NCBI GenBank assembly: GCA_018335015.1
Contig: JAGXKX010000011.1
Coordinates: forward strand, 2,029 to 36,175
Direction of reading: 5' to 3'
DNA from: Candidatus Bipolaricaulota bacterium
GTDB taxonomy: Bacteria; Bipolaricaulota; Bipolaricaulia; M55B111
DNA length: 34,147 nt
Part shown: piece after piece, positions 7,838 through 16,080 of the stretch
How the letters are laid out: each line of letters opens with the position of its first letter
Position numbering within the stretch: the first letter of the stretch is position 1
Program-made: the position numbers and the translations under genes
The notes under the pieces: model-generated
The model's database searches: none
The model's input: only the letters and a program-made list of their open reading frames with translations
Told to the model about the DNA's origin: nothing

Positions 7838-8914
7838 ATGGGCGATTTCAACGGGTCGAGTTCCAGGCTACTGTTAAGCGCCTCTTTACTTACTTCATTC
7901 GGGTTGATCATGGTATATAGTTCCAGTTGGGCGTATTCGGATTATTATTTTGGAAATTCATACTACCTGCTTGCAAAGCAGACCGTGGCCGCTGTAATCG
8001 GGTTTGCCGCGCTGGCTTTTTTTATAAGTGTAGACTTAACCAGGATAGTCGACTTGAGTGGATATCTGCTCGCCGGTTTTACCTTCCTGACGCTCCTGAC
8101 ACTGGTCCCGGGGCTTTCTTCCGGAGGAAGATGGCTCGATCTGGGCCCACTTTCCTTTCAACCGACGGAGGGTTTGAAGTTCGGTCTGATTACCTGGACC
8201 TCTTTAGCCATAGTAGACCTGGGAGACAGAATCAAAGATTTTTCCCGGGGTATAGTTCCTTTCCTGATAGTAATAGGCCCGATCTCGCTCATCACACTGC
8301 TTCAGCCCGATTTTAGCATGACATTTCTCCTCATATCCACTACGGGGTTTCTCCTCTTTCTTGGAGGTGCCAGGCTGGTGGACCTGGGTAAAGTTATCGC
8401 CCTGGGGGTCCCCCTTATGGGCGGCTTACTCGTTCTTAAACCGTATAGATTGCAGAGGTTGATTTCGTTTTTCGGCTCCGGAGAAGATCAGCTGGGGACA
8501 GGTTATCAATTGACACAATCTCTAATTGCTTTCGGATCCGGCGGAATATTCGGAAAAGGACTGGGGGAATCGGTCGGAAAATTTCTTTACCTTCCGGCGG
8601 GCTACAACGACTTTATATATTCGATAATAGGGGAAGAATTAGGTTTTATCGGAACCCTGATAATAATAGGTTTGTTTGTTGTTCTGGGTGTTGAAGGCTT
8701 CAGAATAGCACTGAACCAGGACGACAGGATAAAGGGACTGTTAGCAGGTGGTTTTACCTTCGTAATTTGTTTTCAGGCCCTGTTAAATTTCAGCGTTACT
8801 CTTGGACTTTTACCGGTTACCGGGTTGACGCTGCCATTTGTAAGTTACGGTGGGTCGTCGCTTATCGTATCACTGGCAATGATAGGCTGTATAGTCAATA
8901 CAGCTAACTCATGA
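7838..8914 (+). CDS. ftsW: SEDS-family septal peptidoglycan glycosyltransferase FtsW
   Basis: FtsW polymerises lipid II glycan strands at the septum together with a class B penicillin-binding protein. The 358 residues form a polytopic membrane protein (about 10 helices) starting at MGDFNGSSSRLLLSASLLTSFGLIM. Family signatures are LPAGYNDFIYSIIGEELGFIG, whose Asp corresponds to the essential Asp of SEDS proteins, and the C-terminal LPFVSYGGSSLIVSLAMIG. Its position between murD and murG supports FtsW over RodA. GGTGA precedes the ATG at 7838, and the stop overlaps the murG start (ATGA). The protein is short at the C-terminus, ending about 20 residues after the SYGGSS motif. Confidence 0.92.
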   Translation: MGDFNGSSSRLLLSASLLTSFGLIMVYSSSWAYSDYYFGNSYYLLAKQTVAAVIGFAALAFFISVDLTRIVDLSGYLLAGFTFLTLLTLVPGLSSGGRWLDLGPLSFQPTEGLKFGLITWTSLAIVDLGDRIKDFSRGIVPFLIVIGPISLITLLQPDFSMTFLLISTTGFLLFLGGARLVDLGKVIALGVPLMGGLLVLKPYRLQRLISFFGSGEDQLGTGYQLTQSLIAFGSGGIFGKGLGESVGKFLYLPAGYNDFIYSIIGEELGFIGTLIIIGLFVVLGVEGFRIALNQDDRIKGLLAGGFTFVICFQALLNFSVTLGLLPVTGLTLPFVSYGGSSLIVSLAMIGCIVNTANS

Positions 8915-10011
8915 AGTTACTGGTGGCGGGAGGAGGCACTGGAGGACATTTTTATCCTGCACTTGCAATCATGAAAAAATTACACGAAGAGGATCAGGAC
9001 AACAGAATTTCCTATATCGGCACGGGAAGGGGGCTGGAAGCAAAAATCGCGCCGAGATACGACTGGCTTGAATTCAAAACAATAACTATTCGAGGCCTTA
9101 GCCGTCAGAGCTTGAAAGGTTTCCTCAAAGGTCTGCTGCTTTTGCCAGTGGGATTGATTCAGGCCCTTTTCGTAATCAGGAAGTTCAAGCCCGACCTAAT
9201 TTACGGAACCGGAGGATACACGACGTTTCCGCCCGCTTTCTGGGGCGTAATCCTGGGGATTCCGGTACTGACTCACGAATTAAACGTTAAACCGGGGATA
9301 ACAAACCGTATTCTTTCCCGGTTCGTGACGAAAGTCCTTCTTTCCTACCCCGAAACCCGAAACCACCTTACAGCAAGAGATTCAAAGGTAACGGGCACTC
9401 CTGTTAGAAAAGAGATTAAAGACGATCAGGCAGCAGTAAACCCGGAAAGTTTTGGTCTGAAGCCGGATTTCCCTATAATACTTTTATTCGGGGGATCAAA
9501 AGGCTCAAAAGTTTTAATCGAAAAAATAATCCAGGAGTTTGAACAAAAGGGCGAAAAAACCGAGATACCGTTCCAATTCCTGATTCAGACTGGCAACAAA
9601 AACTTTACGACCTTTGGCGAGAGGGTAGAAGCCCTGCCCTCGGAGAGCGTTTCTACCGTCGAATACATAGAGAATATGGGCGAGGCTTACAGGATGAGCG
9701 ATTTGGTCATCTGCAGAGGCGGAGCGGGGACGATGGCGGAACTGGTAGCGGCGGAAAAACCGGCAATTATCGTACCCTGGAGCGGGGCGGCCGAAGATCA
9801 CCAGTACTACAACGGAAAATATCTGGAACAAAAGGGGGCTGCTTTTCTTGTCGAGGAAACGGATTGGCCTAACTATCCTCTACTTGAGACTCTAACCGAT
9901 TTATTTACTTCGAAGGATAAATTAGAGGAAATGTCAGGAAGTTACAAAGATATGGTCGAGGATAATGGCAGGAGAAAAGTAGTGAAAACTTTAAAAGATA
10001 CCATAAGTTAA
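8911..10011 (+). CDS. murG: UDP-GlcNAc:undecaprenyl-pyrophosphoryl-MurNAc-pentapeptide transferase
   Basis: MurG makes lipid II by adding GlcNAc to lipid I on the inner face of the cytoplasmic membrane. The N-terminal G-loop GGGTGGHFYPALAI (about 7-20) and the second glycine-rich motif YGTGGYTTFP are present. HELNVKPGITNRILSRF matches the lipid-binding stretch, LLFGGSKGS begins the UDP-GlcNAc domain, and CRGGAGTMAELVAAEKPAIIVPW followed by DHQYYNGKYL forms the donor-binding signature. Length (366) is normal. The ATG overlaps the ftsW stop by 4 bp. murC begins 8 bp after its end. Confidence 0.95.
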   Translation: MKLLVAGGGTGGHFYPALAIMKKLHEEDQDNRISYIGTGRGLEAKIAPRYDWLEFKTITIRGLSRQSLKGFLKGLLLLPVGLIQALFVIRKFKPDLIYGTGGYTTFPPAFWGVILGIPVLTHELNVKPGITNRILSRFVTKVLLSYPETRNHLTARDSKVTGTPVRKEIKDDQAAVNPESFGLKPDFPIILLFGGSKGSKVLIEKIIQEFEQKGEKTEIPFQFLIQTGNKNFTTFGERVEALPSESVSTVEYIENMGEAYRMSDLVICRGGAGTMAELVAAEKPAIIVPWSGAAEDHQYYNGKYLEQKGAAFLVEETDWPNYPLLETLTDLFTSKDKLEEMSGSYKDMVEDNGRRKVVKTLKDTIS

Positions 10012-10019
10012 GGAGAGTT

Positions 10020-11378
10020 ATGTTTAAGATAAACCCAGACAATAAATATCATTTGATTGGAATCGGCGGAGACGGAATGAGCGGGCTTGCACGAGTATTG
10101 CTTCAACTGGGCGCCAGCGTGGTCGGATCGGATATCAGAGAATGCTCAAATACCAGGGTATTGTGCGACGCGGGAGCCGAGGTATACATCGGGCACAGAA
10201 GTTCAAACCTTACCCGCGACGTGGACGCAGTAGTGGTATCTTCGGCGATTTCCGAAGATAACGTGGAGGTAAGAGAAGCCAAAAGTCGAGGAATACCTGT
10301 CCAGGAAAGACTTACGGCTCTTGCAAAACTGATGGAAGAAAAAAAGAGCGTAGCTATAGCCGGCACTCACGGGAAAACTACTACCACGACAATGACCTCC
10401 ACTCTATTCGAATTCGGTGGCAAGGACCCGACCTACATGATCGGCGCTAACTGCGACCAGCTTGACGGTAACGCCAAACTGGGCGATGGAGAACACTTTA
10501 TATCGGAAGTCGACGAGTCCGACGGACATTTTACAGAGCTTAGCCCTGATCTCTCGGTGATAACAAATATCGGCAAGGACCATCTGGATACCTATAGAGA
10601 TCAGGACGAGATACTCGAAGGTTTCAAGAGGTTTGCCGGGAAATCGGATGAAATGATAATATGCGCGGATGACAGAAATAGCAGAAAACTATACGACGTG
10701 CTTTCCTCTCCTTTCACGTTCGGAATTGACAGCCCGGCGGACATAACCGCCCAGAACATCTCCCAGGTCGGAGTTCATACGAGTTTCGATCTCCATTTTC
10801 GGGGTAAGAAACTCGGCAGAATTGATCTCCCGGCACCGGGGAGGCACAACGTGTATAACGCTCTAGCCGCTCTCTCGCTCGGCTATAAGTCGGGAATGGA
10901 CTTTTCGAAAATGATGGATATCATGGGTAAATTCCAGCTACCGAATAGAAGGTTCCAAATTCTTCAGAACAACGGCTCGATAATTGTGGACGACTATGCC
11001 CACCTACCAAAGGAGATAGAGGTAACGCTCAATGCGGTAAAAGAAGGGTGGAATCCGAACAGGATTCTCGCCGTCTTTCAACCTCACCGGTTCAGCCGAA
11101 CGAAACATATTAACGGTCAGTTCGGAAATTCTTTTGAGTCCGCCGATATGGTGGTAATTACGGGAATCTATCCGGCTTCTGAAACTCCAATCCCGGGAGT
11201 GACATCACAGTTGATTCAGAAATCCGTCGAAAAAACAAAAAAATCCGGAGTTCATCGAATTCTTGACCGGGAAGAACTCTACAACTTCGTAAATAATACC
11301 ATGGAAGATGGAGACTTTCTGATCGGACTCGGGGCGGGAGATATAAACCAGTTCACCCAGTCCCTGGCTGATAGTTAG
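10020..11378 (+). CDS. murC: UDP-N-acetylmuramate--L-alanine ligase
   Basis: MurC adds the first residue, L-alanine, of the peptidoglycan stem peptide. The N-terminal HLIGIGGDGMSGLARVLLQLG (about 11-31) is the UDP-binding glycine-rich motif of MurC, AIAGTHGKTTTTTM (about 112-125) is the ATP loop, and VDESDGHFTELSPDLSVITNIGKDHLDTY belongs to the central domain. NRRFQI, IIVDDYAHLPKEIEVTL and AVFQPHRFSRTKHI mark the C-terminal domain (usually YAHHPxE; here the second His is replaced by Leu). Length 452. AGGAG lies just upstream of the ATG. It follows murG closely. Confidence 0.95.
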   Translation: MFKINPDNKYHLIGIGGDGMSGLARVLLQLGASVVGSDIRECSNTRVLCDAGAEVYIGHRSSNLTRDVDAVVVSSAISEDNVEVREAKSRGIPVQERLTALAKLMEEKKSVAIAGTHGKTTTTTMTSTLFEFGGKDPTYMIGANCDQLDGNAKLGDGEHFISEVDESDGHFTELSPDLSVITNIGKDHLDTYRDQDEILEGFKRFAGKSDEMIICADDRNSRKLYDVLSSPFTFGIDSPADITAQNISQVGVHTSFDLHFRGKKLGRIDLPAPGRHNVYNALAALSLGYKSGMDFSKMMDIMGKFQLPNRRFQILQNNGSIIVDDYAHLPKEIEVTLNAVKEGWNPNRILAVFQPHRFSRTKHINGQFGNSFESADMVVITGIYPASETPIPGVTSQLIQKSVEKTKKSGVHRILDREELYNFVNNTMEDGDFLIGLGAGDINQFTQSLADS

Positions 11379-11406
11379 TCCTAAAACCCAGAGGGAGGAG
11401 GAGTTC

Positions 11407-12297
11407 GTGGTTTCGCCAGTTTCGGAAGAACGAAGACTCGACATAATAGAGAGGGAAGTCCCTCTTAGCGGTTTTACGACCTGGAACGTCGGTGGACCAG
11501 CTCGGTACTTTTGTGAGCCCGAGTCGCTGGAACAACTCCGGCAAGCGATGACCTTCGCGGACGAGTTCGAACTCGAGACCGAATTTCTGGGAAACGGAAG
11601 CAACCTTCTCGTCCCGGACGAAGGTTTTGACGGACTAGCCGTAAGACTCGGTCCAAGTTTCGGTAACGTCGAAAACGACGGGAACCTGATAAAGGCGTCA
11701 GCAGGTACGCCCCTTTACAAGTTAGCGGACGTAGCTAACAAAGCCGGAAGCAGTTGTTTCAACTTTCTCACCGGTATACCGGGCACTGTTGGAGGCGGTC
11801 TCGTCATGAACGCCGGGGCTTTCGGATCGGAAATCTCGGATTACCTGGCCAACCTCACCTATCTCGATCCTCCGGGCGAAGTCCACGAAGTTTCCCAGGA
11901 AGACATCAGGTACAACTATAGATCCAGCCCTTTTCAGGGTACTTCCGATAAGATCATCCTCGAAGCGGAATTCGAGCTCAACCAGGATGAGAGCCAACCT
12001 GACATGAGCGAAATACTCGAACTACGGCGGGAAAAGTTCCCTTACTCAAACCCTTCCGCAGGTTCGGTATTCAAGAACCCAACCGAAGCAGAGATGACGG
12101 CTGGTCAACTACTTGACGAAGTGGGGGCAAAAGGTTTTTCCGTGGGAGATGCAGCTGTCTCACACCAACACGCCAACTTTATCCTCAACAAAGGCCATGC
12201 CACGGCCAAAAACATCCAAAAAGCAATTGACATTTTGCGTGACAGGGTGTATAAAGAATTTGGGGTGACACTCGTCACCGAGATCGTGGTCATTTAG
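11407..12297 (+). CDS. murB: UDP-N-acetylenolpyruvoylglucosamine reductase
   Basis: MurB is an FAD enzyme that reduces UDP-GlcNAc-enolpyruvate to UDP-MurNAc with NADPH. It shows the start TTWNVGGPARYF (FAD domain), FLGNGSNLLVPDEGFDGLAVRL, FNFLTGIPGTVGGGLVMNAGAFGSEI, YNYRSSPF and, at the C-terminus, PSAGSVFKNP with the conserved Ser, then AAVSHQHANFILNKGHATAKN. The pattern matches the shorter type II MurB. Length is 296. The start is a GTG at 11407 preceded by GGGAGGAGGAG. It is 28 bp after murC and closes the first part of the cluster. Confidence 0.94.
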   Translation: MVSPVSEERRLDIIEREVPLSGFTTWNVGGPARYFCEPESLEQLRQAMTFADEFELETEFLGNGSNLLVPDEGFDGLAVRLGPSFGNVENDGNLIKASAGTPLYKLADVANKAGSSCFNFLTGIPGTVGGGLVMNAGAFGSEISDYLANLTYLDPPGEVHEVSQEDIRYNYRSSPFQGTSDKIILEAEFELNQDESQPDMSEILELRREKFPYSNPSAGSVFKNPTEAEMTAGQLLDEVGAKGFSVGDAAVSHQHANFILNKGHATAKNIQKAIDILRDRVYKEFGVTLVTEIVVI

Positions 12298-12319
12298 GAT
12301 TGACACCCCAGAAATAACT

Positions 12320-12348
12320 TTGCATCTAAAGAAAGTATATTATATTAT
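12320..12348 (+). promoter_or_regulatory. Promoter for the ftsA-parA-ftsZ unit
   Basis: TTGCAT (12320-12325), 17-bp spacer, TATTAT (12343-12348) inside a very AT-rich stretch. A TTGACA also occurs at 12300-12305 but has no matching -10 at normal spacing. Confidence 0.5.
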
Positions 12349-12474
12349 TAGAAATAGTAAATAATTAACGAGTTCTCGTTGGAGCGGACTTTTCGGGGAT
12401 ATATATAAGTCCAAACCAAATTTATTGAGAATTGGAGGCATTACATCTCCGGTCAGTTGGGGGATTGAGCGGAG

Positions 12475-12606
12475 ATGAAAAGTATGGTTTCGAAAGGCCA
12501 TAAAAAATTATATGGATCCGGGAGAACAAAAAACAACTCCGATATTTTCCTTATCTTGAAACTTAGCCAGGGAGTAAACGTATCTTTGAAGTTATTAGGG
12601 TGGTGA
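12475..12606 (+). CDS. Possible 43-aa leader peptide upstream of ftsA
   Basis: An ATG at 12475 opens 43 codons ending in TGA at 12606, 4 bp before the ftsA start. The peptide is basic (MKSMVSKGHKKLYGSG at its start) and ends in a mildly hydrophobic stretch. GGAG lies only 1 nt before the ATG, so initiation would be poor, and both are inside the right arm of an 8-bp hairpin. It could be a regulatory leader peptide coupled to ftsA, or chance. It has no resemblance to FtsQ that I can defend. Confidence 0.25.
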   Translation: MKSMVSKGHKKLYGSGRTKNNSDIFLILKLSQGVNVSLKLLGW

Positions 12607-12610
12607 TCCA

Positions 12611-13852
12611 ATGGAAAGTGAGGATTTGGTAGTGGGGCTGGATATTGGTACGACAAAAATTGTTGCCCTAGTGGGTAACGTTGTCGATGACTCAATCGAG
12701 ATTGTTGGAATAGGGCAGGCTCCTTCAAAAGGGTTGGAAAAGGGGGTAGTTGTAGATATCGGCCAGACGACTAGCTCCATTCGAAAAGCAGTTAGTCAGG
12801 CCGAAAAGATGGCGGACGTAAAGATCGACTCCGTCTACGCCGGAATAACCGGAAAACATATAAATTACCTGAACAACACGGGTACGGTCTCGATAAATAG
12901 GTCGGACAGCGTAATCCGTAAGGACGACGTAAGGCGGGTAATCGAGACTGCAAAGGCCATGCAACAAATTCCTCCCCAATCGGAAATGATCCACATCATA
13001 CCGCGACAGTTCGTCGTGGATAACCAAGAAGGAATTACTGATCCGATTGGTATGACCGGAACCAGACTGGAGGCGGACGTTCATATAGTTACCGGGGCAA
13101 GTACGGCCGTCCACAATCTAACTCGGTGTCTCAACTCTCTTGATATAGGAATAGAACAAATGGTACTCGAGCCGCTGGCGTCGTCTCACGCCGTCCTATC
13201 CTCAGCGGAAAAGCAGCTAGGGGTTTTGTTAATGGATATCGGTGGCGGTACCACTGATCTCGCCGTCTTCAAGAAGGGTGATATCTGGTTTTCAAAAGTA
13301 CTCCCGGTAGCCGGGGAGCACATGACAAACGACATAACGGTTGGCCTGCAGACACCGCTGGAGATTGCCGAAGAAATAAAGGTAGAGCATGGAACGGTTT
13401 TCATTAACGAGGAAAATCAGGACAAAAGGATTGAAGTTGCTACCGTTGGTGGTGATGAAGTCAAACAAATCCCGATTAAGAACCTTGCAAAGGTAATAGA
13501 ACCAAGAGTGGAAGAAATATTCAATCTCACATTCCAGGAACTGGAAGACGCCGGTTATCGCGACCTGATACCTTCAGGGGTAGTATTAACCGGAGGTACT
13601 TCCTTGCTTAACGGTATCGTGGAGTACGGAAACAGGCACTTCGACGTACCGATTCGCAGGGGCTCGACTCCTGACGATATCCACGGATTAAGGGATGTAG
13701 TTGAATCCCCCATATACGCAACTTCGGTCGGGCTGTTAAAATACTCCGTTGAATCTCACGACTACCTCAGAAACGGCAAAAGAAAGATGAGTCAGGGTGG
13801 TTCCGTTATATCAGACATCTTCAGCTGGCTGGGCAAGTTCTTTAGAAGTTAG
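12611..13852 (+). CDS. ftsA: Cell division protein FtsA (actin-like)
   Basis: FtsA is an actin-fold ATPase that anchors FtsZ to the membrane at the division site. Phosphate loop 1 is VVGLDIGTTKIVALVG (about 7-22), the 1C subdomain insert follows, phosphate loop 2 is GVLLMDIGGGTTDLAVF (about 203-219), and the adenosine motif is SGVVLTGGTSLLNGI. The C-terminus ends in IFSWLGKFFRS, an amphipathic helix of the type FtsA uses for membrane targeting. Length 413. The GGGTGGTGAT sequence before the ATG at 12611 serves as ribosome binding site. It is followed by parA (65 bp gap) and ftsZ. Confidence 0.95.
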   Translation: MESEDLVVGLDIGTTKIVALVGNVVDDSIEIVGIGQAPSKGLEKGVVVDIGQTTSSIRKAVSQAEKMADVKIDSVYAGITGKHINYLNNTGTVSINRSDSVIRKDDVRRVIETAKAMQQIPPQSEMIHIIPRQFVVDNQEGITDPIGMTGTRLEADVHIVTGASTAVHNLTRCLNSLDIGIEQMVLEPLASSHAVLSSAEKQLGVLLMDIGGGTTDLAVFKKGDIWFSKVLPVAGEHMTNDITVGLQTPLEIAEEIKVEHGTVFINEENQDKRIEVATVGGDEVKQIPIKNLAKVIEPRVEEIFNLTFQELEDAGYRDLIPSGVVLTGGTSLLNGIVEYGNRHFDVPIRRGSTPDDIHGLRDVVESPIYATSVGLLKYSVESHDYLRNGKRKMSQGGSVISDIFSWLGKFFRS

Positions 13853-13917
13853 ATGCAATTGGTTATTTATTTACGGATAATTTTTGCGGGCAGAATAAGA
13901 GTCAATCCTCGGTGAAA

Positions 13918-14658
13918 ATGAAAAAAATAGCGATAATTAACCAGAAAGGAGGAACGGGCAAGACGACAACCGCGGTCAATATCGGTAAAGGACTGGCTGA
14001 TAGGGGCATAAAAACTTTACTAATCGATATCGACCCACAGGGTAATCTGGCCACCTGGTTCGAACCCGACTACGAAAGGTCGCTATATCACTTGCTCGTC
14101 GACGAGGAAGCGCCGGAAAGCTGTATCGTAGAGATCGAGGACGACCTCCACCTGCTGCCAAGTGACGAAGCCACCGCTCAGGCGGAAAAAATCTTAACCG
14201 GTAAAACCAGCAGAGAAACTATCCTCAAGCGAAGACTCTCCGGAGTAGACTCATACGATGCGGTAATACTTGACTGCCCCCCGAGTCTGAGCCTGCTCAA
14301 TCAGAACGCCCTGGTTTATGCAAAAACCGCTTACATACCTGTAAGCATGGACTACCTGGCTGTGGTGGGCGTAAAGAATATTTTGAAAAACATCAGGAGA
14401 ATAAATGATTTACTCGAGCACGACGTCGAGGTTGGTCTCGTCATCCCAACCTTTTTCGACATTAGAACAAATCAGAGTAAGGAAATACTCGAGACATTAA
14501 AAAAGCACTTCGACAGCAAAGTTACCGAGCCAATTAGAACGAACGTTAGGCTATCCGAATCAGCCAGCTACAATGAGACAATCTTTGAGTACGCTCCCAA
14601 ATCTCACGGGGCCGAGGACTACGCAAAGTTAGTAGAGAGGGTGATAGAAGATGAATAA
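13918..14658 (+). CDS. Orphan ParA/Soj-family ATPase located between ftsA and ftsZ
   Basis: This is a P-loop ATPase of the ParA/MinD group that forms ATP-dependent dimers on DNA or membrane to position cargo. The deviant Walker A is INQKGGTGKTTTAVNIG (about 6-22), with the signature lysine and catalytic lysine; IDIDPQGNLATWF is switch I, and VILDCPPSLSLLNQNAL is Walker B. DNA-binding ParA proteins usually carry basic residues late in the sequence, and TNVRLSESASYNETIFEYAPKSHGAEDY matches that stretch. There is no MinD-type amphipathic C-terminal helix, so a Soj-like rather than MinD-like mode is more likely. No parB is adjacent. The start is ATG 13918 (GTG at 13912 is the alternative); the stop overlaps ftsZ by 8 bp. 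Confidence 0.9.
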   Translation: MKKIAIINQKGGTGKTTTAVNIGKGLADRGIKTLLIDIDPQGNLATWFEPDYERSLYHLLVDEEAPESCIVEIEDDLHLLPSDEATAQAEKILTGKTSRETILKRRLSGVDSYDAVILDCPPSLSLLNQNALVYAKTAYIPVSMDYLAVVGVKNILKNIRRINDLLEHDVEVGLVIPTFFDIRTNQSKEILETLKKHFDSKVTEPIRTNVRLSESASYNETIFEYAPKSHGAEDYAKLVERVIEDE

Positions 14659-15865
14659 AAAAAATAAATCAGTGGGGCAAGATCCCTTAGACGGCGTCAT
14701 GGAGGATTTCTACAAATCCGACTCCGGCCAGGAAGAAGAAAAGGAAGCTGAAAGCAACGGCGAAGCTAAGGACTCGGGGGAACCGTCACCTAAACCAGCT
14801 AAAACCCGGGCCAGCGACTACGACTTGGCAAACTTAATGGTTATCGGGGTCGGCGGGGGAGGAAACAACGCGATTGACAGGATGGTAGAAGCCGGAGTGG
14901 ACGGGGTTAAGCTAATTTCGATAAATACGGACGCTCAGGTTCTTGAAGTAAATAAGTCCGATAAAGCAATTCAAATAGGTAAGGACCTTACGGGCGGTCT
15001 GGGAGCCGGAGGCAATCCAGAGATAGGCAGGGAAGCTGCTCTGGAAAACCAGGAGACAATTGAGAACCTCCTGCAGGATGTAGATATGTTATTTATTACC
15101 TGTGGTATGGGCGGAGGTACCGGGACGGGCGCTACTCCCGTTATAGCCGACTTAGCACAGAAAATGGAGATACTGACCACGGGTATCGTAACGAAGCCTT
15201 TCTCTTTTGAAGGAAAAGAACGAGAGGAAAAGGCGCAGCGGGGACTAAAGAACCTGTCAGGTAAAGTTGATACAATAATTACGATATCGAACGATCGACT
15301 GCTGGAAGTTGCACCGGGTAACATTTCCCTTATCAACGCCTTTACCATGGTAGATGAAGTACTCATGCAGGGAGTAAGGGGGATATCCGAATTAATAACC
15401 GTACCCGGCATGATCAACCTGGATTTCGCGGACTTGAGAAACGCGATGAAGGATGGCGGGCCCGCACTCATGGGAATAGGGGAAGCTGAAGGGGAAGGAA
15501 AAACGAAAAAGGCGGCAAAAAACGCCATCTCTTCACCTCTTCTTGAAGGCTCTATAGAAGGCGCCAGGAACGTGATTATGAACGTCACCGGCAATACCGA
15601 TCTGTCCCTTGAAGAGGTCACCGAAGCAGCACAGCTTGTAAAAGACGAAGCTGACGAAGACGCCAACATCTTCTTCGGCACGACAATCCGAAATGACCTG
15701 GATTCCGTAAAGCTGACGGTAATTGCAACCGGTTACGACGGACGAAGGACCCAGGAGGAGGGTGACAACATAAGGGAAATTGCTTTCACGGACGAGGAGG
15801 ACGAAAATTTGAGGGACGAAAACGACCTCGATATTCCTACTTTCCTCAGAAAAAGTCAGAGATAA
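14651..15865 (+). CDS. ftsZ: Cell division GTPase FtsZ with a long N-terminal extension
   Basis: FtsZ is the tubulin-like GTPase that forms the division ring. The nucleotide-binding core begins at VIGVGGGGNNAID (about 64-76), and the tubulin signature GMGGGTGTG is at about 152-160. NDRLLEV and the T7-loop region NLDFADLRNAM are present. The conserved C-terminal peptide DLDIPTFLRKSQR, which binds FtsA, is intact. About 60 residues precede the core, compared with roughly 10 in most FtsZ proteins; the extension is acidic and low-complexity (Glu, Ser, Lys, Gly). The start at 14651 is supported by GAGAGGGTGAT upstream and by its overlap with the parA stop. Confidence 0.95.
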   Translation: MNKKNKSVGQDPLDGVMEDFYKSDSGQEEEKEAESNGEAKDSGEPSPKPAKTRASDYDLANLMVIGVGGGGNNAIDRMVEAGVDGVKLISINTDAQVLEVNKSDKAIQIGKDLTGGLGAGGNPEIGREAALENQETIENLLQDVDMLFITCGMGGGTGTGATPVIADLAQKMEILTTGIVTKPFSFEGKEREEKAQRGLKNLSGKVDTIITISNDRLLEVAPGNISLINAFTMVDEVLMQGVRGISELITVPGMINLDFADLRNAMKDGGPALMGIGEAEGEGKTKKAAKNAISSPLLEGSIEGARNVIMNVTGNTDLSLEEVTEAAQLVKDEADEDANIFFGTTIRNDLDSVKLTVIATGYDGRRTQEEGDNIREIAFTDEEDENLRDENDLDIPTFLRKSQR

Positions 15866-16002
15866 GGGTTACTACCGGAACTAATTATTTATACGTCCCT
15901 CCGTCTTCTACTTGCTGGCATCGGCCAGAGCTGAAATCACTTATGCCTTCGGTTCGATTTGCTTGATCACTTACCACTTTAACTCCGGCTCCAGAAAGCT
16001 AT

Positions 16003-16050
16003 AAAAACTTTCGCCCCCATGAACAAAAAATCTCTGTCCAGGGGGCGAAA
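16003..16050 (-). terminator. Intrinsic terminator of the fba-pfk operon
   Basis: On the minus strand, a 10-bp GC-rich stem TTTCGCCCCC/GGGGGCGAAA (16050-16041 with 16018-16009) with a 22-nt loop is followed by G and five T residues. It sits 30 bp beyond the pfk stop codon. On the plus strand it lacks a T run, so ftsZ is not obviously terminated by it. Confidence 0.8.
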
Positions 16051-16080
16051 ACGTCTGTCTAAGCACTTATAGAAACGGTG

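Larger units (their letters stand above)
12298..12610 (+). other. 313-bp leader between murB and ftsA
   Basis: This region occupies the place where ftsQ/divIB (and often ddl) lies in many dcw clusters, but it is far too short for ftsQ. It contains a promoter (12320-12348), an AACGAG/CTCGTT palindrome (12367-12380), an 8-bp perfect inverted repeat CATCTCCG/CGGAGATG (12444-12451 and 12470-12477) and a 43-codon reading frame starting inside the right arm of that repeat. The leader to ftsA would be about 255 nt, long compared with other genes here. Confidence 0.6.

Noticed and set aside
12300-12305. TTGACA just after murB as the ftsA -35 box
   Set aside because: No acceptable -10 lies 15-19 bp downstream; the TTGCAT/TATTAT pair 20 bp further on fits better.
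14971-15681. Long 236-codon frame antisense to ftsZ
   Set aside because: Serine- and proline-rich shadow of the ftsZ coding frame; no ribosome binding site and no recognisable motif.
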